From the NCBI RefSeq assembly GCF_000350225.1, contig NW_005179056.1, positions 62,001 through 126,000 of the forward strand: DNA of 64,000 nucleotides, read 5' to 3'. A program made the position numbers and the translations under genes. Numbering within the stretch: position 1 is the first letter of the stretch; each line of letters opens with the position of its first letter. Below the pieces are notes generated by a model that did not search any database, was not told the origin of the DNA, and saw only the letters and a program-made list of their open reading frames with translations. Source of the stretch: Chondrus crispus. Taxonomy: Eukaryota > Rhodophyta > Florideophyceae > Gigartinales > Gigartinaceae. Of this stretch, positions 9,133-20,220 are shown piece after piece.

Positions 9133-10560
9133 ATCACGGGTGTGCATCCTCGTACAGGAGCACCCCGAGACGACGCGTAAGGCGCCTGTTGACCAATGGA
9201 AGAAGTGGTACGGTAGACAGTAAACGAGTCCTCTTCTTCATATCGATCGCCTTACACCGGCGACTTTGGTTGAGCGGGGCCGCGCGCGGGGGTCACTTGC
9301 GAGGAGCGGTAAGGTACTTTCCTGGTGATGACCTCCGGTGACGGCGGGGTCGCGGGTCCAACCCGGGTTAGCGACCGCGGCATTCGCGGCGAAGCGAGAA
9401 CACGGGTATGACAGGTCATGGCCGAGGGCGACACGGAGCGGCACCCGGTGGCTGCTGGCCGGAGGTGGCCGAGGTCGTGGCTGTAAGTAGATAGGGGCTA
9501 ACGAAGGCCGCAAAGGGGCCCTCTCCTCGTGTCAGTCGATTGACCCGGGCGCCTTCTGTCGCACGCGCGCTCCGCGTAGAGCTTTGGCGGGTGGCCAAGC
9601 CCCTTCGCGAGTAACGCACTTGGGGGGCGTTGACAGGGGGACGAGGTAGGGCGCAGTCGAGTGACCAGAGACCCTTTTCTCGAATTAATCGCCTCACTTA
9701 GGCGTTGGGTGAGAGCGCCGCACGGCGCGCTGTGGTCCCTTGGGCGGCGCCGCGCGACGGTACTGCCGCCGTCGGTCGTGACGGACGGGGCCGACCAGAA
9801 GGTCACCCCGGCGACGGCGTGTCGCTGTCGGGGCTTCCCAAGGCTATGGACAGGGCCGGGGACCAAGGTCTTCTAGTTCTCCCGGTTCCCTACTTGAATC
9901 ACGACCCGCTTCTGGCGTACACCCTCTCCGGTTGGAGCTGCGAACGGGAGGGGGATCGGCGCGCGAGAAAGCGGTGGATAGCTCACGGGGTCGTACAACC
10001 TTGTGCTGCGAGAACGGGACGTTGTGCTGACCGACGGGGGTTTTCTGACACGGTGGGGGTGTTACCCCCAGCACAGGAGAGGCTCATCGCGTACTCCCGC
10101 GCGGTACGGGTACTCCGATTAGGGGAGGAACCAGCGAGTAGCCGGGGGATTCTCTCACGCCTTCTACAGTCGGCGGGGTCCTCCCCTTTGGCCAGAGGCG
10201 ATAGTCGCGCCCCTTGGACGGTAGTGGTCAGCGAGTGGTGCCTTGTCATGCGAGAGGAGGCTGAAAAGAGCGTTCCCTTCGGGAAGAACGGTCCCGGATC
10301 GACTCGGGAGGCCAAACAGCGTCCGTTTGCGGGGTCGGGTCAGCTAGACAGCGGAGGGAGGTATCCCTCGGACAGGTCCGAGGGAGTAGGCGACCGGACA
10401 GGGGGCCGTACGACAGTTCGCCGGGTGACGGGCGTTAGTTGGATGCGGCTTTACCGCCGACGACACTTCGGGTGTTTTGTCTATCGAGGGTCGTAGATGC
10501 CGTCACGGGGGTCGCAGGCAGGGGACCGCCGCAGGTTTCTCCGAAGAGGTGGAGAGGACG
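9133..10560. other. GC-rich hairpin-containing segment between accessory ORF and pol
   Basis: About 1.4 kb with no recognisable protein; in gypsy 2 the equivalent interval is only about 180 bp. Several perfect small hairpins are visible, for example TCCCTCGGAC/GTCCGAGGGA at 10364-10385 (10-bp stem, 2-nt loop) and TGGGGG/CCCCCA at 10054-10070. Long ORFs here are expected from base composition and I do not call them. Confidence 0.5.
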
Positions 10561-12066
10561 TTAGTTGTCGACCCCCACACTGTCCGGGTTCGACCACAGC
10601 TGAAGTGTTGGTACGGGGATGCGCTTGCGTTTGCAGTACCGTGCGACCGTGTTGTAATCGATGAAATTAGCGGGTTCCCAGGTAGCGTCGTCTGCTGAGT
10701 ATCCGTACCACCGCACGCGGAATAACGGCATCCCCTCTGTCCCCGATTTGTGGCCAGTTAGGGCCTCGACCACATAGGTCTTGGAGTCCTCCATCGTCAA
10801 AGGGGGTCGGTCCGTCGCCTTCGAGGGCGTGTTTGACGCGTGTCGAGATGAAGCATCAACCGCGAGTGCCGGGGGCGGAGGACGTCTCGGAGAAATGAGG
10901 AGAGGTTGACCGAAGGTACACATAGACGCTAATTTCGTGACGTGTCCTCCGGCGATCTCCTCTGTACCCGGCGGCGTCTCATTTGGGCAGCAAGGGGAGT
11001 CCCTGATCCCCGCCCGTGTGGCGGGCTTGGTTGGGGAGATTTTCTTTTGATTTTTCTCCGGGTCCCGTCTCCACGTGTCAAGTGGCTTGTCGGTGAAGGT
11101 ACGCGTTCGTCCGTTCGACGACGTATCGCGGCTTGGGGCGTCGGTCGCTCGCCGAGGACGGGTGGCGGTAAGTCTCGTCTCCATGGTCCGCGAGTCTCGG
11201 CGACGCGGCGGCTCTAACTCGAACGGTAGTCGTGGCGGGGGGTGTCCCTCTTTAGACACGGGTTCTTCGTGTACAGTGGCGGATCTCCTATTCAATTGGG
11301 AAATGATCCGTGCGTGCGCACCGCCTCGGAGAGCGTCCATTAGTCCCGATACCGGGGGGCCCCTTTGGCCCGGGTGTTATATTTCGACCTCGTCGGTCGC
11401 AGTATTTCCGCGCCACGCGTCGCGTTTTCAATCTCGATTTTATCGCGAGTAGTGTCTTGGTCCTCAGGATCTGTTGACTTTGCGGGAGCTATATCCGGGT
11501 TACCTGGGTCGAGGTCGGCTCTCAGCGGCCGGGGGGTTACCCCGGCGGGGAGGAAGGTAGAAGCGTCGCCGTCGGCCGGCGTGGGTGACGAGTGTTCGGC
11601 GTCGGCGGGTATGGTTCGTAGAGGGGGAGCCTTCACAATGGGGGTCTCTGGAGACTCTATCTTTCAGGCCTGTAGTCCGGACAATGGTCACTGTATGCTC
11701 GTTGAGCGCCACCACCGCGAACAGGCCTTCCGTCCGTGGGGCTAACTTGTTATTGACCCGGTCCTTATCCGTTTTCCCATCCACTCGCAGGGATGTCTCT
11801 CGCTCGATGAGGACTTGATCACCAACCGAATATTGTGGTGTCGGCGTCCGTAATCTCCTATCGAAATCGCGTTTATATCGGTCCTGACCAGCGAGTAGCG
11901 TGTCACGGGCTGTTGACATTAGCCCGCGTAGCCACGTTAAGAAACGGAGCTTATACTGCGTCCGCGAGACATCCTGTTCCAGTGTAGGGGTTTGTTGGAT
12001 GGACAGCGGCGACGGTGTCCGGGATAACTCAAGATCAAACGGCTTCATGTCGATCATGCGATTCAC
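10561..12066 (-). pseudogene. pol: integrase C-terminus and chromodomain of gypsy 1 pol
   Basis: Continues the integrase in the same frame after the TAA at 12118-12120, then breaks by frameshift near 11640 and again near 11340. 12066-11640 carries the GPY/F-like linker region (YSVGDQVLIERE, LAPRTEGLF). The last frame (11340-10561) ends with a chromodomain: YVVEALTGHK, FRVRWYGYSADDATWEP and ANFIDYNTVARYC. Chromodomains on chromoviral integrases bind modified histones and direct insertion into heterochromatin. The stretch between integrase and chromodomain is Arg/Pro-rich and poorly conserved. Confidence 0.75.
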
Positions 12067-12117
12067 GGTACAATTGTAACCGTAGGTTAGCGCGTCCGTG
12101 AACTGGTCCCAATCGCG

Positions 12118-15100
12118 TTAGTTGTCGGCTAAGTAGTGCCGTAGGGAGGACACCAGGGTGCGGTTGAACCTCTCCACTTCTTCATTAACTTGTGGGTGAT
12201 AAGCTGTGGTGAACACGCTTTCAACGCGAAGGATTTTGCACACGGCAAGGAAGAACCTTGACGTGAATTGACTCCCATTGTCGGAGAGTAGCTTCACTGG
12301 GGCTCCGTATACGAAGACCCAGTGTGTGACGAACGCCTGAGCAACGGTCTCGGCGGTAATTTTCTTAAGCGGCACAGTTCGGGTCAGCTTTGAGTAACGA
12401 TCAGATATTACCAAGAGGTATCGATTGCCTCTTGGTGTTCTGGGGAGTTCGCCTAGGATGTCAATAGCGATAAACTCCAAGGGTCCCATCGCAGGGAACG
12501 TTTTCAACTTCGCGTTGTGCTTACGCAATTTAATGCGAGCTTTCGCACAGTCGGAGCACCTTCTGACTGTGGCGTATGCGTCGACGGACATATTCGGCCA
12601 GTAGTACCGTTGTTTCAATGTGTAGAACAGACGCCTGCCTCCGGGATGTCCCGAGGCGGCGGGGTAATGCGCCATATACAACACTCGATCGCGCAGAGTG
12701 GTTGGTACGACGATTTGCTCAACACCGTCAAGGTGCGCTTTCCGACAAAGTACCCCTTCCTTGTTCATGAAAAACTTGGATGGGCGAATTTGGGCCACAC
12801 CCTCCCCCTTCTTGAGATGGGAAGCGATCTCCTTACAGAACGGGTCGGAGCCTTGAGCGAGTACAATCTCGTCGTGTGTAATTTCGGCCTTGGAAGCCGG
12901 GGGGGCGAGGGCGAAGCATCCGTCGTGAATGTCGTCGTCCCACTTCTCGGATTCCACTTCCGGGTTGTCTTCGTGAAACTCCAAAACGGAGAAGCATGGT
13001 ATTTCTACGTCGATGGGGACGGTTGTGCCCCCTGTAGACGGTATTCGACTGAGGGCGTCGGCGAGACAATTCTTGATGCCCTTCACGTACGTGACGTCGA
13101 AGTCAAACTCGGCTAGGCGCAAGCACCACCGTACTACACGCCCGCTTGCGTCGGCGAGATTCATTAACCAGCGAAAGGAATGATGGTCGGTGTTAACCGT
13201 GAATCGCTCGCGTTCCAAGTAAGGACGCAGCGTCTGAATGGCCCATACAATGGCCAAACATTCTTTCTCCGTTGTGGAGTAATTCCTTTCCGCCGACGAG
13301 AGAGTTCGCGACCAGAACCCGACAGGGTATCTGTTACCATCCTCGTGTTGCTGTAATAACGTGCAACCGAGTTGGGCGTCGGATGCATCCGTGTCGAGGG
13401 AATACGGTAGCCCCAGCCGCGGTAGTCGCAATACCGGTGGGGAAATCAGGCAAGTCTTCAGAGCTTCGAAGGCAGACCTGCGGTCTTCGTCCAGTTCGGG
13501 GAGCCGATCGGGCTCCCCCTTCTTGAGCATGGACGTCAACGACGCCGCAATCTTGGCGAAGTGGTCGACGAAACGTCGGTACACGTTACACATACCCAGA
13601 AACGAGCGAAGCTGAGTCTGGATTCGTGGCGGCTTGGCCCCGGCTAGAGCCGAGACATTCTTCGGGTGGACATGAAGTTCCCCGGGTCGAATGATGTGGC
13701 CCAGGTACTCCACGGAGTCCTGAAAGAATTTACACCTGTTCAATTTCAGTGATGACCCCTCTTGTTGTAACGCAGAGAGAATAATCTTGACATCCTTAAG
13801 GTGCGTTTCATAATCCTTCGAGAATATGATAATGTCATCCAAGTAGATGAGGCAGCTCTTCCATCGGTATCCGGAGAGGAGAATGTCCAACATCCGTTGG
13901 AACGTGGCGGGCGCGTTCATTGGCCCGAACGGCATTCGGTTAAATTGATAAGTACCGGCATGACACGTGAACGTGGTTTTCGGACGGTCTTCTTCCGCAA
14001 CGGGGATTTGCCAATAACCCGAGTTACAATCTAGAGTTGTGAACTCGGTTGCTTCGCCGAGCGAGTCCAGACACTCGTCCATGCGAGGAATGGGGTAAGT
14101 GTCCCGTACTGTCATCGCGTTCAAACGTCTGTAATCGGCGCAGAAACGGAGGGATCCATCCGGTTTGGGGATGAGAACCACCGGGGACGCCCACTCTGAT
14201 TGTGATCGGGAGATGACCCCGCTTGAGATCATCCCATCCACGGCGTCTTGTTCGGCTTGTCGAGACCGTGGTCCAGCCAGATATGGCTGACATCGAAACG
14301 GCTTCGAGCCGGGGTTGAATTCGATCCGGTGCTGCGTAGCCCGGACTTCCCCGAGATCGCCACTCCACATACGGGAGTACGGCGTAAGCATGTCATGTAC
14401 TCGCGTGCGGACATGCGACGGCAGATGTTGGAGGGAGCCAGCGTCAACCTCTTGGGGTTCTTCCTTCGACGAAGCCGGGGGGAGCTTCTCCCCCTTCTCA
14501 GATTGGGGCTTGTCCCCTTCTGTAAATTCCGCCGCTAGGAGGGCTTCGAGAGGCATCGCGGTGCGTACCATGGCACGCGGATGAGGGGTAACGTATCCCA
14601 GCACCTGGTTCTTCGAGAGGCGCTTGGGGGCCGAGGCGAAGTTGGCTACCAAGACCTTGAGCTCTCGAGGTGCGGTGATGTGCGCGACCCCATTCGACAG
14701 GGAGACGCGGTGTTTCGCATATAGCTGCGGGTTGGGTTCCCATACGGAAAGACCCGTACGACCGTTGGTCACATGCACCCAGACTTGCGTCCCGGGTTGT
14801 ATGATAACCGGACGAGAAACCTTGAGTTTGGTGGAAACTCGACCCGGGTCGTTTTCATACTCCTGCTCCGAGGGAAGCGGAGGTGCTTCGGCTCGACGAG
14901 TTGCCGGTTTTCTCACGATGGGGACTTTCGTCCCATCATCGAGCTCGACCACCTTCCGACGTGGATAGCTGGCCTCGACAAACTTGTCGTTAAAGTCACA
15001 GCCCAGGATGACGGGGGCTACCAGGCACTCGCACACGATGAACTTGCATTTCATGGTGCGAGTTGCTAGTAGAACCACGAGGGTGATGGACCCGCTTGTT

Positions 15101-15240
15101 CGTAACGGCCGCCCCTTCGCGTCGTCGATATTCGGGACTTCCCTCGGTTCGATTATGCTCTCCCATCCTTTGGGCAGGGTGTCGGCGCGGACAAAATTGG
15201 AGCCGGCACCCGTGTCCAGGATGGTGAGTTGACGCGCCAT
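12118..15240 (-). CDS. pol: protease, reverse transcriptase, RNase H and integrase of gypsy 1
   Basis: A 1040-residue open frame. Protease active site LTILDTGAGSNF at the N-terminus; RT with SEWASPVVLIPK, GYWQIPVAEED, MPFGPMNAPATFQ and catalytic CLIYLDDIIIF; RNase H with YSLDTDASDAQLGC and TTEKECLAIVWAI; integrase with the H2C2 zinc motif (HYPAASGHPG to CSDCAKAR) and D-D-E in IAIDILG, LLSDNGSQF and EEVERFNRTL. All catalytic residues seem intact. It stops at TAA (12118-12120) where related sequences have a residue just before RDWD, so the stop is most simply a nonsense mutation. The first ATG here is inside the protease; the true frame probably begins in gag. Confidence 0.85.
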   Translation of the reverse strand: MARQLTILDTGAGSNFVRADTLPKGWESIIEPREVPNIDDAKGRPLRTSGSITLVVLLATRTMKCKFIVCECLVAPVILGCDFNDKFVEASYPRRKVVELDDGTKVPIVRKPATRRAEAPPLPSEQEYENDPGRVSTKLKVSRPVIIQPGTQVWVHVTNGRTGLSVWEPNPQLYAKHRVSLSNGVAHITAPRELKVLVANFASAPKRLSKNQVLGYVTPHPRAMVRTAMPLEALLAAEFTEGDKPQSEKGEKLPPASSKEEPQEVDAGSLQHLPSHVRTRVHDMLTPYSRMWSGDLGEVRATQHRIEFNPGSKPFRCQPYLAGPRSRQAEQDAVDGMISSGVISRSQSEWASPVVLIPKPDGSLRFCADYRRLNAMTVRDTYPIPRMDECLDSLGEATEFTTLDCNSGYWQIPVAEEDRPKTTFTCHAGTYQFNRMPFGPMNAPATFQRMLDILLSGYRWKSCLIYLDDIIIFSKDYETHLKDVKIILSALQQEGSSLKLNRCKFFQDSVEYLGHIIRPGELHVHPKNVSALAGAKPPRIQTQLRSFLGMCNVYRRFVDHFAKIAASLTSMLKKGEPDRLPELDEDRRSAFEALKTCLISPPVLRLPRLGLPYSLDTDASDAQLGCTLLQQHEDGNRYPVGFWSRTLSSAERNYSTTEKECLAIVWAIQTLRPYLERERFTVNTDHHSFRWLMNLADASGRVVRWCLRLAEFDFDVTYVKGIKNCLADALSRIPSTGGTTVPIDVEIPCFSVLEFHEDNPEVESEKWDDDIHDGCFALAPPASKAEITHDEIVLAQGSDPFCKEIASHLKKGEGVAQIRPSKFFMNKEGVLCRKAHLDGVEQIVVPTTLRDRVLYMAHYPAASGHPGGRRLFYTLKQRYYWPNMSVDAYATVRRCSDCAKARIKLRKHNAKLKTFPAMGPLEFIAIDILGELPRTPRGNRYLLVISDRYSKLTRTVPLKKITAETVAQAFVTHWVFVYGAPVKLLSDNGSQFTSRFFLAVCKILRVESVFTTAYHPQVNEEVERFNRTLVSSLRHYLADN

Positions 15241-15508
15241 GATGGAGGTGGTGAGCCCAAGGTCTGCGTAGACCTTGTAATTACGTCGAGACAGTGCATA
15301 AACTGGCTCGACGGCCTTGTCATCGGGGAGTGCCTCCCGTTGTTAAGACGCCACGGTCGGCGAAGCGTCCCCATGCCCGTCGGATCGGGGTTGAAGGGAC
15401 TCGCTTGGCAAGCGTGTCTCCGTCCCAAGACGCGGATCGCCGACTTCGGGGGCGGGGGTGACGCGGTATCCCGCGAGGGAATGTCAGCGATTTTCAGCTG
15501 TGGGTCTC

Positions 15509-17586
15509 CTAGTTTTTCGGAGGTGCGGTCTGGCCGTACGAAGGGCTTGACTTCTCCGAAGCGGAGGGAGACTTCGACGGCAAGACGGGTGCGATCAGCC
15601 GATTCGCCTCGAAACTGAGGAGGGCTACAGCGCGCAAGTACGCGTCTGCCGGAACACGGGCCTTCTGTGCCGTCGTGAGCTTCTCAAAATTATAAGGGAC
15701 GAGCGACACACGCGCACCTTCATGCTACAGTCGGGGTTAATATGATCCCGGACTTTGTAGCAGGTGTAGCAGATGGTTTGCGGGGTAGGTGTCTTCATGT
15801 CCCGGGGTCCTTCTCGACCGGCAAAACCGGGAGACTTCCCGCGCGGTCTCGGAAGCCGAGGCGAGTACTTGTAGGCCGGCCGCCGCTCTCCGTAGAACAA
15901 CGAATCCTTGTCGTTGAATGAGGATCCCTCGGTGGGAAATGACGGTGACTCAGCCGCAGCGGTGAACGGCTCGTCATTCGCGAGGAAATTCTCCGCGTCC
16001 AGGCCGGTATGATAGCTCGGGGTCAGACCCGCGGTTGTCGATGAGGGCATACTGTCTGCCATCGCCAACACTTGCTTGGCGGCGGGTCTCGCGAAGTCAA
16101 CGCGTCTTCTCGCCCCAGCCGTCTGCGCGCGGTAGGCCGCCCCTTGAGCGCGGGCTTCGGCCACCGTGTCTTCGAATGAGGATCGGGGCCGATTCTCCCT
16201 TGCTTGGAGCACCAACGGCTTGATCGCCGGAAGGAGGCCCTCTATGAACAAGGTAGTGCGTTCATAGGGGGAATGGATGTCCCCAAACCGCGCGAGGGCG
16301 GTTAACATACGAGTCGCATACTCGGTCTCAACTTCGCCGGGTTTTTGGCGTAAATCCCGGATTACAGAGAGCGCTTGCTAGATCTGAATATTCGTAGCAT
16401 ACGTACGAAGCAACCAGTTCACTTCTGCTGGCCACGACGCAATCCCTTGATTGCGTCGGAAATATCCTCGATGGGATTCATACGCCTCCTTCGCCGGCGG
16501 GTTGAGGAGATGCGGCAAGGCCATGAGAGCCATTGCCTCCGACATTTCGGCGTTGTCGAAATTCTCCTTACATCTAGTCAAAAAGCTGATGACTTTGATC
16601 GGGTCGGACCCGTTAAACTTGTACTCTCCCATTACGACGAGGAGATATTGCACGCGCTCACGCGTCGTGGCGTACACCTTTGCATCGACGGTGGGGTCGG
16701 TATTCACGAGACGGTAAGCTCGATAATGACACGCGCCTCGGAAGCGCTGGTTGGTCGGTTTCCACACCGTGACACCCTTCGCCTTAGGGCCGAAGGTCGG
16801 TTGTGGTACCGTGAATGCCTCGGCTTCGGAGTCCGAATCGGAGTCGGATTCTGAAGCTGAGGGCGGGGATCTCCCCGAGTAACCAGAGAAATCCTCCGGT
16901 CCAGGTCGGCTTCCGTGGCCGGGCTTGTGTCGGTGGCCTTCGGTCTTGACCTTCTTGTCGCGGGACGATCTTGGCGACGGGCCTCGGGCGGCCGCTAGGT
17001 CCGGGATAGGATCCCGTTGTCCCTCCATCGTCAGGGGATCGGGGAGCGGAATCCCGGCGGCCGTGAGAGCCGATTTGGTGACGTCGGCGAACAGTAGATT
17101 TTCGTCCAACGGTTGTAACGCATGTAACTGCGGGTTAGATCTTGGCTTCGACGCGGTCGACTCGTCTTGTCTAGCGGGGACGGGTCGTATTTGCGCCGAT
17201 TCAAGGGCGAGGTTACGCCGACGGCGGTCGTTGACTTCCTGCGTCAGGCGATCTACTTCCTCCCGTAGAGGAAGGAGCGTCTTGTCGACGGTGGACCCGA
17301 TGTCCTTCTGCCACGCTCGCGTGAGAACGCCTTCTAGTGCGGCGAGGCAACCACGTCCCTGTTGGGACTGTACCTCCTCCTGAGCGGCGATCTTACCAGC
17401 AACAAGGCTGTCCAATATCTCGCGTATCTTGGCGGTGTGCGAGTTGAGTTTCTCCACGATTAAGTTGAGAGAGAACCTCTCGGCTTCACGGAGGCCTTCG
17501 CGGCGGTTCCGCGTGATCCACGCCGCGACGGGCGCTGGGACGTCTCTCGGGCGGGTGTCGTGGGACGACTCGGAGCCGGTCACCAT
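15509..17586 (-). pseudogene. gag: Gag of gypsy 1, interrupted by one TAG and one frameshift
   Basis: 17586-16378 encodes the N-terminal 402 residues: an early helical region, an acidic Ser-rich tract and the start of a capsid domain (LLNPPAKEAY, WLLRTYATN). A TAG at 16378-16380 interrupts it; the same frame continues to 15625 with FIEGLLPAIKPLV, which matches LFVEGLLPATCAQV of the gypsy 2 Gag. A Cys/His knuckle, CYTCYKVRDHINPDC, has one extra residue before His. A frameshift near 15710 moves the tail into another frame ending at 15509. The start ATG (17586) is 120 nt after the PBS. Confidence 0.75.
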
Positions 17587-17705
17587 GGCGAATACCCTTA
17601 ACGGTCGGTGCGTGAGGGAAAGGCGCAGGGAGGAGAGATAGAAAGGGAAAGTAGGTCAGGGAAGAAAGAGGACACTCGGATGCACGAGAGTATCGACTGT
17701 TTCTA

Positions 17706-17718
17706 GGTCGGGAGACCA
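17706..17718 (-). other. primer binding site of gypsy 1
   Basis: On the minus strand TGGTCTCCCGACC follows the LTR end GACA after three T. It begins with TGG, as expected for pairing to a tRNA 3' CCA. The priming tRNA cannot be named from this window. Confidence 0.6.
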
Positions 17719-17721
17719 AAA

Positions 17722-18368
17722 TGTCGTGGACTACAGCCACGTGTGGCGGCTGTAGGCAGAGCGACGCGCGTTCGTACGCGTAAGGGAATTCGGGAGACCA
17801 CCCCGTGGATGACCGGAACCGGGATCCGGGCGCGGACTGCGCGGTAGAAAGGTAGAACTAGAGTCAGCAATAAAGCGGAAGAATTAAAGGGAAAAACAGG
17901 ACTAACAGAGCGGACAGCACAGTAGTTAACGTAGCGCTCGCGCGGTTGGGTCGACGCGCGCGGGGAAGGCAGTTGGGATTCCAGGGGTGTAGATGGCTCG
18001 GTCGGTATGGGCGAGCCAGTACCGAGTCGAGGCTACAACCTGGAATCCAGAAACCAAGATAAAAGACCCGAGGCTTCGTGCCTCTTTACTTTGATTACCG
18101 GGTTGACTATATAGTCCCCCATCGCCGTAATGGCGAAGCTAAATTATACTGTAAATTAGAATAACTAGGAAATAACGGGTGTAGCCCCGAGGGGACCAAG
18201 TTCAGCCCCCATAGGCCCTATGGGTTGCGGAGGGATTACACGTGTCCACGGGGAGGTCCGGTAGAGCGGCAGGGGAGTCCACGTGTACCCGTGGTACACG
18301 CGGTGGCGGCGAACGCGATTTTGGCGAGATTGGGACAGCTGTCCCGGTACCGAGTACAGTGCACTACA
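17722..18368 (-). repeat. 5' LTR of gypsy 1 (647 bp)
   Basis: Minus-strand ends TGTAGTGCAC and CACGACA fit TG...CA. The end abuts the PBS, and a second copy of the family lies at about 26.2-26.95 kb in the same orientation, sharing the AGTTGGGATTC block, a TGTGCCTCTTT-like block and a GGACAGCTGTCCC palindrome. It contains a TATATA inside a short palindrome (GACTATATAGTC) and several CACGTG-type motifs. It would supply promoter and polyadenylation signals. Confidence 0.75.
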
Positions 18369-20220
18369 CCTCTGGGGTGAATAACCTCAATCAGGCTAGA
18401 ACAACGTATCCCTTTCCAAATGGAAGTACACAGCGACAGTACAGGCTTTCATTCTGGACTTCTTGTTTAAATGACGTAAGCATTTTTTCTAAACGAGAAT
18501 TTTAAAAATGTGAGTTTGCCGCGCCACCTTCTGTAATGTTCTCAATATACTTACAGCTTCCAAGAGACCTACTCTCAACATCTTCAGGGTCTAAACTGCA
18601 GTATTGTTGGGGAACACCACTCTCATTAAAGCACCAGCAAATAATTCTGTATTGACTTCACTACTAATATACCAAAGCTTGTAAAGAGTATCGGGAGCTA
18701 TCAAACTCGTCTGTGACTCATTACGAGAATACGTGCGAAGTAATTCACTTTCAAGTCAAGATAAAAACTGGTTACAGCTTTCTCCAGGCATTAAAGGTGC
18801 CTTTGAAGTGACTATAGTGCTGCAAAATATTTGTGGCTTTATCGTGGAAACCGAAGGGTTTAACCTGCTGTATCTGTTCCATAATCGAGAAGCAATTAAA
18901 CATGTAAGTAAGAACACTTGAATCTTTGCCCGATTTTGGTTGTTGCCATGAACCCTGTAGTAACATTAGACGTCTTGTTTGCCTCTGAAGGGCACTTCAA
19001 CCACTTCAACCTCATGAACTCTTCGAGGTTGCTAAAATGGCTTTTCGTCAGGCGGCATGCTTTGGGATTCGGATCGACACCCGAAGCCACCACATTCAAA
19101 CTATTCTGCAACGCCCGTTCTCGGTAAAGGGCATCTTGTTTGATTTCCAAAGTTCAGTATGAAATCTGATACATTCATACCGGTTTAGCGGGTTCCAAAC
19201 TGTGATGTGGGCTTTACTGCACATCTGTACTCGTAAATCAGTACAGTTGCAAGACGTTTTTCTTTTCCTGAAGACACCTCCATTCCTAAGCGTGTTACCA
19301 CAAAACGAAACTTTAAGACAGTGTGGCTCAGACGTGAGGTCGCTAGGTATATCACCAAAGGCAAGGGTATCTCCTTCCCCCACATAACCGTTCATAATAT
19401 CTCACACCAGCATGGCATCCGAGTAATACTTGTAACAATTGCCTAAATATTGGTTATATCTTTGAAACCCATCCAGGGCTAGAAATTACCCCTCTAATAG
19501 CGGTTTGCGGATGAATAATTCCAATTCAGCGACTGCTCAACGACTGCTCTGGGCGGCCTAATTCTACATGCATTTCAAAAAATCAGAGTTCTTCATATTT
19601 ACCAATCACAGTGCGATTTTCCTGCCCGCGCGAGGGTCGAAAGACCTTGAAAATTCAAGAGGGGATCCGTTATAAAACCAGTACCGAGCACATTCAACGC
19701 AGTTTTGCGAAACGCATCAAACCCCCTGACACCGCCGTTTCAGTTCTCCGCAGCACGTAACTTCCATCTCCTTCGATACCCCTTGTTCCCGCTACACTAC
19801 CCTGACATGCTACGGGGATATCATCTAAACGCCAGCCCAGAAATCGTATTGCCCTCAACCCCAATAACTCTCTGTAAAACAGGTATCATTACCCTTGTCG
19901 TCGTCGGGCGTGCATTGCACAATCAGAGCGCAAAGACTCTCTCGGCCGTTGTGTTTGGAGCACAAAACGCCATCTTCGCTCTCAATTGAGACATAATGTG
20001 TGTACTGTACCTGTAGATGCTGCACAGCAGCCTTCGTTGCAACTCTCAACACCCGCTCAGGCGGTGCGCAACCTCCCCTACCCCAACAGACCGACAGTAA
20101 AGACCAAACCCCCCGCCCAACGATCGACCAACCCAACTCCCCTCGGAACCTCGTCTTTCACTCGCCACCAAACCATTGCTGCACCAACTCACCGTACACC
20201 CCAATCGTCCCGCCCCCAGA
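18369..20220. other. AT-richer stretch without an assignable gene
   Basis: Between the gypsy 1 LTR and the gypsy 3 remnant. Minus-strand frames at 18772-19395 (one with a Cys-rich RKRKTSCNCTDLRVQMCSK region) look like pieces of one decayed protein and recall transposase-associated Cys-rich domains, but I cannot assign them. A TTATAAAACC box at about 19670 has no convincing gene behind it. Confidence 0.4.

Larger units (their letters stand above)
7951..18368 (-). mobile_element. Ty3/gypsy chromovirus, element 1 (3' LTR lost)
   Basis: Minus-strand element: 5' LTR (17722-18368), PBS, gag, protease, RT, RNase H, integrase and chromodomain. Beyond pol is a GC-rich segment and then a plus-strand accessory ORF, antisense to pol. 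The accessory ORF is cut at its N-terminal side near 7950 and no LTR of this family follows, so the 3' LTR was removed by truncation. Gag has one TAG and one frameshift; pol has one TAA and frameshifts after integrase. Confidence 0.85.

Noticed and set aside
10000..10400. rRNA-like appearance of the GC-rich hairpin region
   Set aside because: No conserved rRNA core sequences could be recognised and the region sits inside an LTR element.
9705..10496. 263-codon plus-strand ORF in the GC-rich segment of gypsy 1
   Set aside because: Composition-driven: stop codons are rare at this GC content, long ORFs occur in several frames, and no motif or homology to the other elements is seen.
18772..19395. 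MULE/FAR1-like transposase on the minus strand
   Set aside because: Only a vague Cys-rich resemblance; no catalytic motif and no terminal repeats found.
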